This document shows positions 32,198-43,911 of a stretch of 64,000 nt of DNA, piece after piece (the first letter of the stretch is position 1; the number at the start of each line of letters is the position of its first letter). A program made the translations under genes and the position numbers. Where the stretch lies: positions 28,987,649-29,051,648 of the forward strand of contig NC_081142.1 of assembly GCF_958295425.1 (NCBI RefSeq), read 5' to 3'. Source of the DNA: Solea solea. Taxonomy: Eukaryota; Chordata; Actinopteri; Pleuronectiformes; Soleidae. The notes under the pieces are model-generated. The model was not told where the DNA came from. It did no database searches and saw only the letters and a program-made list of their open reading frames with translations.

Positions 32198-34772
32198 CAA
32201 ATATTCACATTTAAGAAGCTGACAAATGACAGAAAGTGGAAAATATTCACATTTAAGAAGCTGAAAAATGTCAGAAAGTAGAAAATATTCACATTTAAGA
32301 AGCTGAGAAATGTCACAAAGTAGAAAATATTCACATTTAAGAAACTGAGAAATTTCACAAAGTAGATAATATTCACATTTAAGAAGCTGAAAAATGTCAG
32401 AAAGTGGAAAATATTCACATTTAAGAAGATGAAAAATGTCACTAAGTAGAAAATATTCACATTTAAGAAGCTGAGAAATGTCACAAAGTAGAAAATATTC
32501 ACATTTAAGAAGCTGAAAAATGACAGAAAGTAGAAAATATTCACATTTAAGAAGCTGAGAAATGTCACAAAGTAGAAAATATTCACATTTAAGAAGCTGA
32601 GAAATGTCACAAAGTAGAAAATATTCACATTTAAGAAGCTGAAAAATGACAGAAAGTAGAAAATATTCACATTTAAGAAGCTGAGAAATGTCACAAAGTA
32701 GAAAATATTCACATTTAAGAAGCTGAGAAATGTCACAAAGTAGAAAATATTCACATTTAAGAAGCTGAAGAATCACAGAGAGTAGAAAATATTCAAATTT
32801 AAGAAGCTGAAAAATGACAGAAAGTAGAAAATATTCACATTTAACAAGCTGAGAAATGTCACAAAGTAGAAAATATTCACATTTAAGAAGCTGAGAAATG
32901 TCAAAAAGTAGAAAATATTCACATTTAAGAAGCTGAGAAATGTCACAAAGTAGAAAATATTTACATTTAAGAAGCTGAGAAATGTCAGAAAGTAGAAAAT
33001 ATTCACATTTAAGATTCTGAAAAATGTCACAAAGTAGAAAATATTCAGATTTATGATTCTGAAAAATGTCACAAAGTAGAAAATATTCACATTTAAGAAG
33101 CTGAAAAATGTCGCAAAGTAGAACATATTCACATTTCAGAAGCTGAATAAGGACAGAAAGTGGAAAATATTCACATTTAAAATGCTGAAAAATGACAGAA
33201 AGTGGAAAATATTCACATTTAAGAAGCTGAAAAATGTCACAAAGTAGAAAATATTCACATTTAAGAAGCTGAGAAATGTCACAAAGTAGAAAATATTCAC
33301 ATTTAAGAAGCTGAGAAACGTCACAAAGTAGAAAATATTAACATTTAAGAAGCTGAGAAATGTCACAAAGTAGAAAATATTCACATTTAAGAAGCTGAGA
33401 AATGTCAAAAAGTAGAAAATATTCACATTTAAGAAGCTGAGAAATGTCACAAAGTAGAAAATATTTACATTTAAGAAGCTGAGAAATGTCAGAAAGTAGA
33501 AAATATTCACATTTAAGATTCTGAAAAATGTCACAAAGTAGAAAATATTCAGATTTATGATTCTGAAAAATGTCACAAAGTAGAAAATATTCAGTTAAGA
33601 AGCTGAAAATCTCACAAAGTAGAAAATATTCACATTTAAGAAGCTGAAAAATGTCGCAAAGTAGAACATATTCACATTTAAGAAGCTGAATAATGACAGA
33701 AAGTGGAAAATATTCACATTTAAAATGCTGAAAAATGACAGAAAGTGGAAAATATTCACATTTAAGAAGCTGAAAAATGTCACAAAGTAGAAAATATTCA
33801 CATTTAAGAATCTGAACAATGAAAGAAAGAAGAAAATATTCACATTTAAGAAGCTGAGAAATCACAGAGTAGAAAATATTCACATTTAAGAAGCTGAACA
33901 ATGAAATAAAGAAGAAAATATTCACATTTAAGAATCTGTGAAATCCCAGAGTAGAAAATATTCACATTTAAGAAGCTGAACAATGAAATAAAGAAGAACA
34001 TATTCACATTTAAGATGCTGAGAAATCCCAGAGAGTAGAAAATATTCACATTTATGAAGCTGAAAATTACAGAAAGTACAAAATATTCACGGGCCACACG
34101 GTGGTGTAGTGGTTAGCACTCTCGCCCCGGTTGGAACAAGGGCCTTTCTGCATGGAGTTTGCATGTTCTCCCCGTGTGTGCGTGGGTTCTCTCCGGGTAC
34201 TCCGGCTTCCTCCCACAGTCCAAAAACATGCAATGTGGGGATAGGTAAATTGGACACTCCAAATTGACCATAGGAGTGAGTGTGAGAGTGAATGGTTGTT
34301 TGTCTCTATCTGTGTGTGGCCCTGCGATGGACTGGCGAACTGTCCAGGGTGATGTAGCTGAGATTGGCACAGCACCCCCCGCGACCCTCTGGTTGAGGAT
34401 AAAGCGGTAGATGATGACTGACTGACAAAATATTCACATTTAAGATGCTGAAAAATGTCAAAAAGTAGAAATGATTCACATTCAAGAATATGAGAAATCA
34501 CAGAGAGTAGAAAATATTCACATTCAAGAAGCTGAAAAATGAAAGAAAGTAGAAAATAATGACATTTAAGAAGCTGAAAAATTACAGAAAGAAAAATATA
34601 TTCACATTTAAGAAGCTGAAAAATGTGACAAAGTAGAAAATATTGACATTTAAGAAGCTGATAAAATACATACAGTAGAAAATATTCACATTTTAGAAGT
34701 TGAAAAATGTCACAAAGTAGAAAATATTCACATTTAAGAAGCTTAAAAATGACAGAAAGTGGAAAATATTCA
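32198..34772 (-). repeat. 42-bp minisatellite, array L (roughly 50 units)
   Basis: Tandem units with the core AAAATATTCACATTTAAGAA followed by GCTGARAAATGTCACAAAGTAG. The unit is 42 bp, so several frames stay open for >200 codons (repeats of FLNVNIFYF or LLKCEYFLL). These are low-complexity artefacts. It is interrupted by a SINE at 34091-34426 and has longer-range duplications of unit blocks (32980-33060 resembles 33490-33570; 33110-33240 resembles 33650-33790). Confidence 0.95.
34091..34426 (+). mobile_element. tRNA-like SINE inserted in array L
   Basis: Starts GGGCCACACGGTGGTGTAGT, with an A-box-like GTAGTGGTTAGCAC. The body contains GGAGTTTGCATGTTCTCCCC and GGCTTCCTCCCACAGTCCAA, and it ends in GATGATGACTGACTGAC. 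It is flanked by AAAATATTCAC (34080-34090 and 34427-34437), a target duplication drawn from the minisatellite unit. Related to 37270-37450. Confidence 0.85.
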
Positions 34773-35240
34773 ACAATTATTTGACATGAAATCACTATAA
34801 TGTGAAATATTGTCATATAATAAATTAAATTAACATATCATTTGACCATTTATTTTTCAGTATGTTGTAATCGCTTCCGAAAGTCAAATCATAAACTACT
34901 AATAAGAAAATAAGGATTTTATACCTCATCAAAAATTATTACCCTATTGTTTGTTGCAAAAAGTGAACTTTGACCCTATATGATGGAAAAAAACAACAAA
35001 AGCACTGGAATGTTCTGTTCTGTCAACTTGAAATCAGTTCACAGTGATTAAATAACCCAAATTCATATACAAAGTGTATGGTTCTGTCTAAATAAAGAGC
35101 ATCTAACGTCACCAGCAGAGGTCACCATCACCCACAGTCAAGACTGACACGGCTTCAAATTCCAATAATAGTATTAATAATCCTTTGAAAATGTTAACTT
35201 GTGTTTAAGTTATGATGACGTCAGTGTTGATGTTTAGCCA
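34773..35240. other. spacer between the inverted arrays
   Basis: The first ~200 bp match the sequence right of the single-unit locus (41541-41650) and 41825-41910. The rest is unique-looking, with no gene. Confidence 0.7.
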
Positions 35241-37119
35241 TCTGTGATTTCTCAGCTTCTTGAATGTGAATATTTTCTACTTTCTGTCATTTTTCAGCTT
35301 CTTTAATGTGAATATGTTCTACTTTCTGTCATTTTCCAGCTTCTTAAATGTGGATATTTTCTACTTTCTGTCATTTTTCAGCTTCTTAAATTTGAATATT
35401 TTCTACTCTCTGTGATTCTTCAGCTTCTTAAATGTGAATATTTTCTACTTTCTGTAATTTTTCAGCTTCGTAAATGTGAATATTTTCTTATTTTCTGTCA
35501 TTTTTCATTTTCTTTAATGTGAATATTTTTACTTTTTTCTACTTTTTTAAATGTGAATATTTTCTACTTTCTGTCATTTTTTAACTTCTTAAATGTGAAT
35601 ATTTTCTACTTTCTGTCATTTTTTAACTTCTTAAATGTGAATATTTTCTACTTTATGTCATTTTTCAGCTTCTTGAATGTGAATATTTTCTACTCTCTGT
35701 GATTTCTCAGCTTCTTAAATGTGAATATTTTCCACTCTCTGTCATTTTCAGCTTCTTAAATGTGAATATTTTCTACTTTCTGTCATTTTTCAGCTTCTTA
35801 AATGTGAATATTTTCTACTTTCTGTCATTTTTCAGCTTCTTTAATGTGAATATGTTCTACTTTCTGTCATTTTCCAGCTTCTTAAATGTGGATATTTTCT
35901 ACTTTCTGTCATTTTTCAGCTTCTTAAATTTGAATATTTTCTACTCTCTGTGATTCTTCAGCTTCTTAAATGTGAATATTTTCTACTTTGTGACATTTAT
36001 CAGCTTCTTGAATGTGAATATTTTCTACTCTCTGTGATTTCTCAGCTTCTTAAATGTGAATATTTTCTACTTTCTGTCATTTTTCAGCTTCTTAAATTTG
36101 AATATTTTCTACTCTCTGTGATTTTTCAGCTTCTTAAATGTGAATATTTTCTACTTTGTGACATTTTTCAACTTCTTAAATGTGAATATTTTCTACTTTC
36201 TGTCATTTTTCAGTTCCTTATTGTGAATATTTTCTACTTTCTGTCATTTTTCAGCTTCTTAAATATGAATATTTTCTACTTTCTGTCATTTTTCAGTTTC
36301 TTAAATGTGAATATTTTCTACTTTGTGACATTTTTCAGCTTCTTAAATGTGAATATTTTTTACTTTTTTCTACTTTTTTAAATGTGAATATTTTCTACTT
36401 TCTGTCTTTTTTACACTTCTTAAATGTGAATATTTTCTACCTTCTGTCATTTTTCAGCTTCTTAAATGTGAATATTTTCAACTTTCTGTCATTTTTCAGC
36501 TACTTAAATGTGAATATTTTCTACTTTCTGTCATTTTTCAGCTTCTTAAATGTGAATATTTTCTACTTTCTGTCATTTTTTAACTTCTTAAATGTGAATA
36601 TTTTTACTTTTTTCTACTTTTTTAAATGTGAATATTTTCTACTTTGTGTCATTTTTCAGCTTCTTAAATGTGAATATTTTCTACTTTCTGTCATTTTTTA
36701 ACTTCTTAAATGTGAATATTTTCTACTTTCTGTCATTTTTTAACTTCTTAAATGTGAATATTTTCTACTTTCTGTCATTTTTCAGCTTCTTCAATGTGAA
36801 TATTTTCTACTCTGTGATTTCTCAGCTTCTTAAATGTGAATATTTTCTACTTTCTGTCATTTTCAGCTTATTAAATGTGAATATTTTCCACTTTCTGTCA
36901 TTTTCAGCTTCTTAAATGTGAATATTTTCTACTTTCTGTCATTTTTCAGCTTCTTAAATGTGAATATTTTCCACTTTCTGTCATTTTCAGCTTCTTAAAT
37001 GTGAGTATTTTTTACTTTCTGTCATTTTTCAGCTTATTAAATGTGAATATTTTAACTTTCTGTCATTTTTCAGCTTCTTAAATGTGAATATTTTCTACTT
37101 TTGTAATTTTTCTGTCATA
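35241..37119 (+). repeat. 42-bp minisatellite, array R (roughly 45 units), opposite orientation
   Basis: The same unit as array L but reverse-complemented (TTTTTCAGCTTCTTAAATGT then GAATATTTTCTACTTTCTG). There are more variants than in L, including units with TTTTTTAACTTC and short units. Each unit contains a pyrimidine tract followed by CAG, i.e. a splice-acceptor-like motif. A 250-bp block at ~35270-35430 is repeated at ~35790-35960. Confidence 0.95.
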
Positions 37120-37269
37120 TGAGGTGTCTCAAGATTTAGGAAAATACAATTTTATTCAACACAATAATGTATTATCTTCTAAACAATTATTGACAATAAT
37201 TTAACAAAAAAAGATATTAACAACCAATCATATACTGTAAAATCACATAACACAAATACAAGAACAATC
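37120..37269. other. unassigned AT-rich sequence
   Basis: No recognisable feature. Confidence 0.4.
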
Positions 37270-37450
37270 CAAAAGGTCTGTGAGTGTGTGAGTGAATGGT
37301 TGTTTGTCTCTATGTGTGTGGCCCTGCGATGGACTGGCAAACTATCCATGGTGTACCCCGCCTATCGCCCAATGTAGCTGAGATTGGCACAGCACCCCCC
37401 GCGACCCTCTGGTGGAGGATAAAGTGGTAGATGATGACTGACTGACTGAA
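37270..37450 (+). mobile_element. 5'-truncated copy of the SINE at 34091
   Basis: GAATGGTTGTTTGTCTCTAT, GGCCCTGCGATGGACTGGC, GTACCCCGCCTATCGCCC and the tail GATGATGACTGACTGACTG match the 3' half of the SINE in array L. Confidence 0.85.
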
Positions 37451-37469
37451 ATGGCTTAATGTGCTGGTT

Positions 37470-39370
37470 AGTCTATGTTAGAACACAATGGGAAGTTTCT
37501 ATTTTATGAGAGCTAATAATTTTTTTGACACTCATAATTTTCCTACACTGTAGCTATTGTTTGACAAGAGTTTGTCAAATAGTTGGATGATGAGGTTCTG
37601 ACTGTGGCATTGATCAACGACACAGTAGTGTTACATGCATGTATGTCACAAAGTTAGGTACAAAACTACAAATTGTGTTTTACTTTAGCTTGTTCATTTT
37701 TTCAACTTTTTGGCATAATAAGACACTTTTGTGTGCATGTGTCTGTGTGCCCACAGCAAACGGACAATGCTGTGTAGATGTTTGAGCAGATCCTTCATCA
37801 GAGTCTCGAGTCTCAGGGTACAGAGGAGCTGTGTAAGATCATCCAGCACTGCCAGGACAGAGTCATTAAGGTTATACGAAAAGAAAACAGGCTTGTGCAT
37901 CAAATTCTTGCATAACATCCACATTAATATCTAATAATATCTATAATCTGGCATATTCCAGCCCTGGGAGTGCTCTGGCCTTGTTTTAGTGTTAATGAAA
38001 ATGTAGGGTTTTGTTTCACTTCAGATGAGCACAAATTAAGACGTCAGGAAACGTAAGTGACTGCCACTGCCTGTGTCACTCCTACACAAGGTGTATCTAT
38101 TGTAAAACAAGATGTGAATCAGGATATGAAATCAGTGTTTTTCTCTTTCTCGTTCTTAAATATGATGTCATCATCCCAGTTTCTTGAATGTCTAGTGAAC
38201 TAAAAATCATTTAGGGAGATAACAACGTCCTGTGCCAAATTAATAAAATGCACATGGAAAGAGTGACACCACTATTGTTCATGAAAGATAGCACCAAAAC
38301 AACTCAAAATTAAGTGAACTAATTTCAAATGTACCGGTTTCTTAACAGTTGACCTTTCACAATGGCAGCATTCAGTGTTTTTTTTTGTTTTTTTTCTGGA
38401 GCCTTTAACTCAAATAATGCAATAATATATGTAGAATATTATCAAACCTCTTACTGACCTGAATGATGGTGGTCTAATAATGACCACCGTAGGCATGAAT
38501 GATTGTAAAATTGATTACAGTCAAAATAATATAAGATGTAGCTACTTGTTTGAATAACATACAGCATAATATTTTCATGGGGGTTAATTCAATTATTTAC
38601 CAATAAGAGTGACAGCTAACCAAATGGAAGCATCAGTAGTTTTAATCTCTACTGGCTCTTACCCTGGTCTGGCGGAGCTTCAGAAAATAAATCTCCATGG
38701 CAACCTAACTTTATCAATTGATCTTGTTTTGAGCAAAATAGCCCAGGATACTGGACAGTTTAATCCCTTCTGTGAATGATATTTTCAAGCCTCAACTTGC
38801 CAGCTCCATGTTTATTTTTATTATATCAGAAAGTATGAGTGTGTGGATGAGCTAACTCATGCTTTTGAAGCATGATGATGGTCGCCACAGCGGTCGTCTT
38901 CCAGATAGAGATGAGATGGAAAATAAAAACTCTAAACTCAAGGAATTTTGCGAGAACAGGTGAACGTCACATAGTGTACCCTGAGACATTATTGCTCTGG
39001 ACCATAATCAGGAATTGGATTGATAATCTCAAGAGATTACCGGCATCTTGTGAAAAGTCCCAGTACGGAAATAAATGTGCCGGTTTTGTGTACTGGAAAG
39101 TACCGGGCCACTTGAATATGAATATTTGCTTTGCAAGTCAATTTAAGGTGTGCGCCCCTAAATGTTTTGATTGCTCTCCTAAAATGTTCAGTTAGGGGTT
39201 ACTGTGCTCCTTGTAAAACGTTAGTCTGATGCCCTGCAAACATTGTTCTAAAGGGTTTATGGTCTTAGTTCCTCTTCAGTAGAGCTGCATGTCCACAAGG
39301 TAAAAAAAACCCTTCTCCACTAACTATGGTTGTTTCCATCCCTTCTCTTCTATTGTTTGTATTGTATTTG
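37470..39370. repeat. segmental duplication, copy 1 (~1.9 kb)
   Basis: Nearly collinear with 59985-61795 in direct orientation. Shared blocks include TTTGTCAAATAGTTGGATGA, CAACTTTTTGGCATAATAAG, GAGATAACAACGTCCTGTGC and CTTTTGAAGCATGATGATGG. It keeps ~430 bp (38400-38830) and ~80 bp (37809-37887) that copy 2 lacks. Confidence 0.92.
37793..37875 (+). pseudogene. weak candidate exon, unrecognised
   Basis: After TGTGTAG the plus strand reads FEQILHQSLESQGTEELCKI then IQHCQDRVIKVIR, which looks protein-like (amphipathic, no low complexity). A stop follows soon after, and the duplicate at 60465 has lost ~80 bp of it. It may be a fossil exon or chance. I do not recognise the protein. Confidence 0.25.
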
Positions 39371-39469
39371 TATTGTATTTGTATTTTATGTATTTAGGTG
39401 GTCTTATAAATGAAAGGATACATACTGTGAAGCAGCACTGTAATAAGCGACGGCCAGTTGATGAACCAT

Positions 39470-39637
39470 TAAAATATTCCATAACATGTCATTTAGCAGA
39501 CACTTTTATCCAAAGCGACTAACAATGGAATTGAGTACAATCAGCCAGGGGCGGAGTCAAACTTGCGACCATTACGACCATGCTGTCTTTCGCACACAGG
39601 GTACCGGTCTTAACCACTGAGCCACTCTACCCCCCAT
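39470..39637 (-). mobile_element. tRNA-related SINE with TTGGATAAAAG tail
   Basis: The minus strand starts GGTAGAGTGGCTCAGTGGTT (A-box-like), has CGCAAGTTTGACTCC (B-box-like) and ends CGCTTTGGATAAAAGTGTCT then GCTAAATGACATG, a common fish SINE tail. Confidence 0.75.
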
Positions 39638-40752
39638 ATATATGAAATATGTCTTATTAACTTGTGATAGGATGTGGAATTTGAGACACGGCCTCATGAC
39701 AGAATGAGCTGGTTAATGTCTTTTTATTTTTTATTTCCCTTTTCATTGCTTAAGCAGGAATGCTGTTGTGACCTATGGCCTTTGTGGACCAAGTGAGGGT
39801 GGACCATGGAGGAGAATTCTATCTCTCACTGTATGTGCAAGAAAAACTGTCAGGATACACAGAGACAGCATTAACAAGGGTAATTAAAAGTGTTTCTTAA
39901 CATTATTTCTCTCAACACCATATGTGATGTGTGTGTGGGTATGTATTTTTCAGTACTTGGACAGTGGAGTGTGTGGGTGGTTGTGTATATAGCTCCTGTG
40001 TGTCTATAACGATACATGTTACTAGATTATATCAGACAGTGGTCATGAAATTATTTGCATTTCTTTTTCCCACAAATCTTTTCTGAGTTATATGGCATGT
40101 GAAAAGTAAAAGATAATCTTGGAATAACATTAATATTTCCTAAAATGTGTTCGATTGACTGGGCTTGAAACCAAAAAGCAACAGAAAACTTTTTTTAAAT
40201 TCCCTACTGCTCTGCATTTTTACAGAACCACAGGAAGTGAACAACACTTCCACTGAAGGCCGCCTTGGTTCACCTGGTGGACCAAGAGCTTCTTGATATG
40301 GAGGACACCACAGTTCGATACTGTGTGTCAAACCTGAGCTGCCAGCATTTGAATCCAACGGTTTATTGATGCTTGGAATTCTCACACAGTTTCAGATCCA
40401 TTTGAGCAGTTGTATCCCCAACACAAAAATTAATTTCACTTAGCATGGAGCCTGCTGTGAGGATTACTTCCCCCTTGGCAACACCTCAGGTCCACTTCCT
40501 CAGGTCCCACTGAGCATTTTCAAATTCAAAATGTGTGAAGAAAATCATTTCAGTGTAATCAAATCAGTGCATCTGAAAAGTATTCAGATGCACTGGCTTT
40601 CATGTAATAACCCTAACCCTAACCCTCATTTATTACACACTTTGTTGTGTTAGAGACTTGATTTAAATAAATAGCATAGCATGAATCGGATTTTACATAA
40701 TTTAGGCAGCTGACAAAACAATATTGTGAAATTACAGTTGCCTGATGGCCAA
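39638..40752. other. mostly unassigned sequence
   Basis: Holds a weak integrase-like fragment (39775-39890), a 13-bp inverted repeat (40565-40577/40583-40595) and three CCCTAA units at 40611-40626. I see no gene. Confidence 0.5.
39775..39890 (+). pseudogene. possible integrase-like fragment
   Basis: The plus strand reads AFVDQVRVDHGGEFYLSLYV then QEKLSGYTETALTR. This resembles the DHG.E..L...Q..L segment of integrase-core proteins found in fish genomes. An in-frame stop lies two codons upstream and no further domain follows. Speculative. Confidence 0.3.
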
Positions 40753-42290
40753 AAAATTATTACCCTGTTATTTGTTGCAAAAAGTGAAGTTTGACCCTAT
40801 ATTCCTCCAAAACATATACAGTAAAAGTATTTCATACAACTAGTATATGAAGTACGCCCCCCATTTTTTTTGTTGCTTATATCATTTCAAAGGCCTTGTG
40901 TCATCTGTAAAAAAAACAAAAAAACAGCAGAAACTCAAGTAACAATACCGTTTCTCGCCAGTAGGTGTCAGCGTGAGGATGATGAATGAGTGACTGCCAC
41001 TTGAAGTTCACAGTAAAGACAGCGCCACACAGATTATGGATGGTTATTCATGTCTTCTCTACTATATTCACAGATTCACAGTGTTTCTTGCACAATAAAA
41101 TCACTGGCACCAAGAAGAACATTGTTATGATTGTGCAAGTATAAAAAAAAAAGAAGGGAAATTTGACCCAGGATTACTCAATAAGTATACAGTAAAAGTA
41201 CTCCATACTACTAATATATGAATTAATTTTATACTTAAAACGGATGATTACACAGGTCATACAATACATCTACCTTATGCTTGATTTGATGTAATAATTT
41301 TACATGTATTCACTATAATGTGATAGTCTTGGGGTTTGTTTTGATATATAATTAATATATAATCAGTACATTGTGACTGATGGTTGATGAGGTCGAGGGC
41401 TTCAGCGTCTCAGGCTGTGTCTTGACCGTCAGGATGAATTGAGCCCCAAACAAAGTATTGTGTTTACCTATAATTGCAAACGAAAGTCAAAAATATTCAC
41501 ATTTAAGAAGCTGAAAAGTGACAGAAACTAGAAGATATTCAACAATTATTTTACATAATCACTATAATGTGACGTAATTGTTATATAATAAATTAAATTG
41601 ACATAAAATTTGAACATTTTTTTTTTCAGTATGTTGTAATCGCATCCGATAGGACTTTATTTTGAAAACCAGAAATAAGACCGCTTGGTTATAGCAGTTT
41701 AAGTAAAATGGACAAAAAAGGAGTGAAGGGAGCCCAGGTTACTCCAAAAGTATACATTAAAAGTACTTCATATTACTAGCATATGAAGTACAAGAGGTAC
41801 TGAATCCAGTGAAAGTAAAGTCATAAACTACTGATACAAAATAAGGATTTTATACTTCATCAAAAAATGTTACCCCATTGTTTGTTGCAAAAAGAGAACT
41901 TTGACCCTATATTCCTCCAAAACGTATACAGTAAAAGTACTCCATACTACTAGTATATGAAGTATAAGTGGTACTGAGTTCAGTGAAAGTGAAATCATAC
42001 ACTACTAATACAAATTATGGATTTTAAACTTCATCAAAAACGGATGATCACACAGGTCATACAAAACATCTAGCTTATGTTTGATTTGATGTAATTATTT
42101 TACATGTAATCACTATAATATGATAGGGTTAGGGTTAGTTTTGATAAATTATTTAACCTTTTTCTTTTTCAGTACATTGTGACTGATGTTGATGAGGTCG
42201 AGGTCTTCAGCGTCTGAGGCTGTGTCTTTGACAGTCAGGATGAATTGAGCCCCAAACAAAGTGAAACATTGTGTTTACCTGTAATTGCAC
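40753..42290. repeat. cluster of interspersed family-F repeats with a near-single minisatellite unit
   Basis: Several partial copies of the sequence that flanks array L: 40753-40850, 41205-41488, 41541-41650, 41790-41960 and 41960-42290. They share TTGTTGCAAAAAGTGAA.., AAGTAC...ATACTACTAGTATATG, and the GTCGAGG..TTCAGCGTCT block. Between two of them, 41489-41540 carries about one 42-bp unit. Confidence 0.85.
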
Positions 42291-42889
42291 CTGTGTAAAC
42301 AAAACCAGACTTTTGTTTGGGTTCACGTAGAGGGCAAGTCTTTGAAGTCCCTCAAGATGCCTGTTTCTTTTTTTTACTCAAAGGAGTGAATGTGTGTATG
42401 AGCCTCTTTGTAGGTGTAGGTGCCTGTGTATCATGTCGATTTGAACTTGATGTGAGAACAAGAAGTGCCTAGAGTTGCACATACACACAGACACACAGAC
42501 ACAGACACACACACACACATTTATTCCTAAACCCACATTCACACCATACTATGATATCCCTAAAATACACCCACATCATTTTAGCTTCAGATATTGATTT
42601 AATAGTGTGTTATATGATAATGAAAAATGTTGATATTCCCTGACAGTGGTAGATTTATATTACATAAAAAGTAACTTCACCTACACCAAATTTCAAGCAA
42701 TTTACATCAACACAGCCAAAGATATCCACAAAAAAATCCAAAAGCACGAAGAATGCAGAGGGTTAAAAAAGATTTGTTCACAGAATCTTTCTGCATGACT
42801 GGAGTGCAGACTCCCTGTAACACAGTCAATGAACTGAAATATGCCACTCGACTCTTCCAGTGCGGACACTGCCAATCAGTTGCCGACAG
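42291..42889. other. unassigned, with (CA)n run
   Basis: A CACACA/GACACA microsatellite lies at 42482-42520. Otherwise nothing recognised. Confidence 0.5.
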
Positions 42890-43330
42890 TCTGTGGACAT
42901 CACGTGTAGTATGAAGTATTAGTGTGTTGTTCCTCCTCGATCTCCCTTCGATCTTTTCTTGCATCTGTCGTGGGCTTGGGCTTCAGCAAGATTCCCCTTC
43001 TGTGTCTGTAGTTCATTTATATTATCTGTTAGTTTACACTCAATCTCTTGTTGTAGATTGATCATTTCTTCTTTAATTTCCTTTTTCAGTTCGTCATTTA
43101 GTGTGGTTAGTTTGTGTCATAGCTCTTTAAGGTCTTTAATGTTTTTACTTACCGTAGCTAGCCCAACTCGCAGTGTCTAGTTGTGTTCTTGTCCTGTTGT
43201 GTCATTATTTTGCCTGAAAAGTTCATTCATGAGGCTAATATTTGACAGATAATACCTCACCCAGTCATTTGTACTGTGGAATACAACCCATGAAATGCTC
43301 ATTTCCACAAGTTAAAAAGTGATTATGATG
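42890..43330 (-). pseudogene. L1/Tx1-like LINE remnant (ORF1-type coiled coil)
   Basis: The minus strand at 43170-42940 reads NDELKKEIKEEMINLQQEIE then CKLTDNINELQTQKGNLAEA QA, a heptad-rich coiled coil like L1 ORF1 proteins. 43228-43330 resembles the 3' part of the L1 remnant near 58014-58150. Broken by stops. Confidence 0.5.
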
Positions 43331-43626
43331 AAAAGTGCAATTGATAAGTCTGTCCAAATGATGAATTATTCCACCCTTCCCAATTACGTGCTCCCTGATT
43401 TATATTCTCCATCTGACTGGATTGACGACTACGACAAAGACGAATCTGAATCTGATTCTGAATCCCATTTGACCTGAACCACAATCGGTCCTTAAACTGT
43501 TAATATGGTTGACACTTTTTGACTGTAGCTTAGCTCTTTTTGTTAGGTGTTAGGTGTCTTAGGTGTTAGGTAGCTTCAGAACAACACTTGGGCACATATT
43601 GGTCAGAGCATATAACAACAATCTTA
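43331..43626. other. unassigned sequence
   Basis: Contains imperfect repeats of TTAGGTGT (43541-43570). No gene. Confidence 0.4.
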
Positions 43627-43911
43627 TCAAGTAAAGTCTTTTCCTCGCCTTCGTATTGGACCACAACACCCAGGCGAATGTTCCCATTTAATGTTAAACT
43701 TGGTGTGCATACAACCAATAACTCTTTCCACGTGGATCCTGGAGTGAGCTAGTTTGCTGGTCTGTTCCACATCTTTTGCATCCAGTTGGCTGCGGCCCCT
43801 GGTGAATGCAGGGATTTTCAGTGTGGCACCCTGCTGTCCACCTGTGTTGTCCATTGGAGCAGCATCCTCCTGACATGTCTGTGCCTCTTGATCTGACAAC
43901 CCTGTTTCCAT
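43627..43911 (-). pseudogene. Harbinger/IS5-like DDE transposase C-terminal fragment
   Basis: The minus-strand frame contains [20 protein letters not shown] then [27 protein letters not shown]. The IPxFxxGxxQL...RIHVERVIG signature belongs to the C-terminal end of DDE_Tnp_4-type nucleases (PIF/Harbinger and relatives). The last catalytic acidic residue is the E of HVER. Only this exon-sized piece is present; no inverted repeats were found. Confidence 0.7.

Noticed and set aside
34067..34816. 249-codon minus-strand frame
   Set aside because: Runs across the minisatellite and the inserted SINE; chance openness.
32038..37119. Several long open frames (up to 238 codons) with repeats such as FLNVNIFYF or LLKCEYFLL
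   Set aside because: They are by-products of a 42-bp (14-codon) minisatellite that stays open in more than one frame. There are no start context, splice signals or non-repetitive domains.
40611..40626. Chromosome-end telomere
   Set aside because: Only three CCCTAA units, internal, and surrounded by ordinary sequence.
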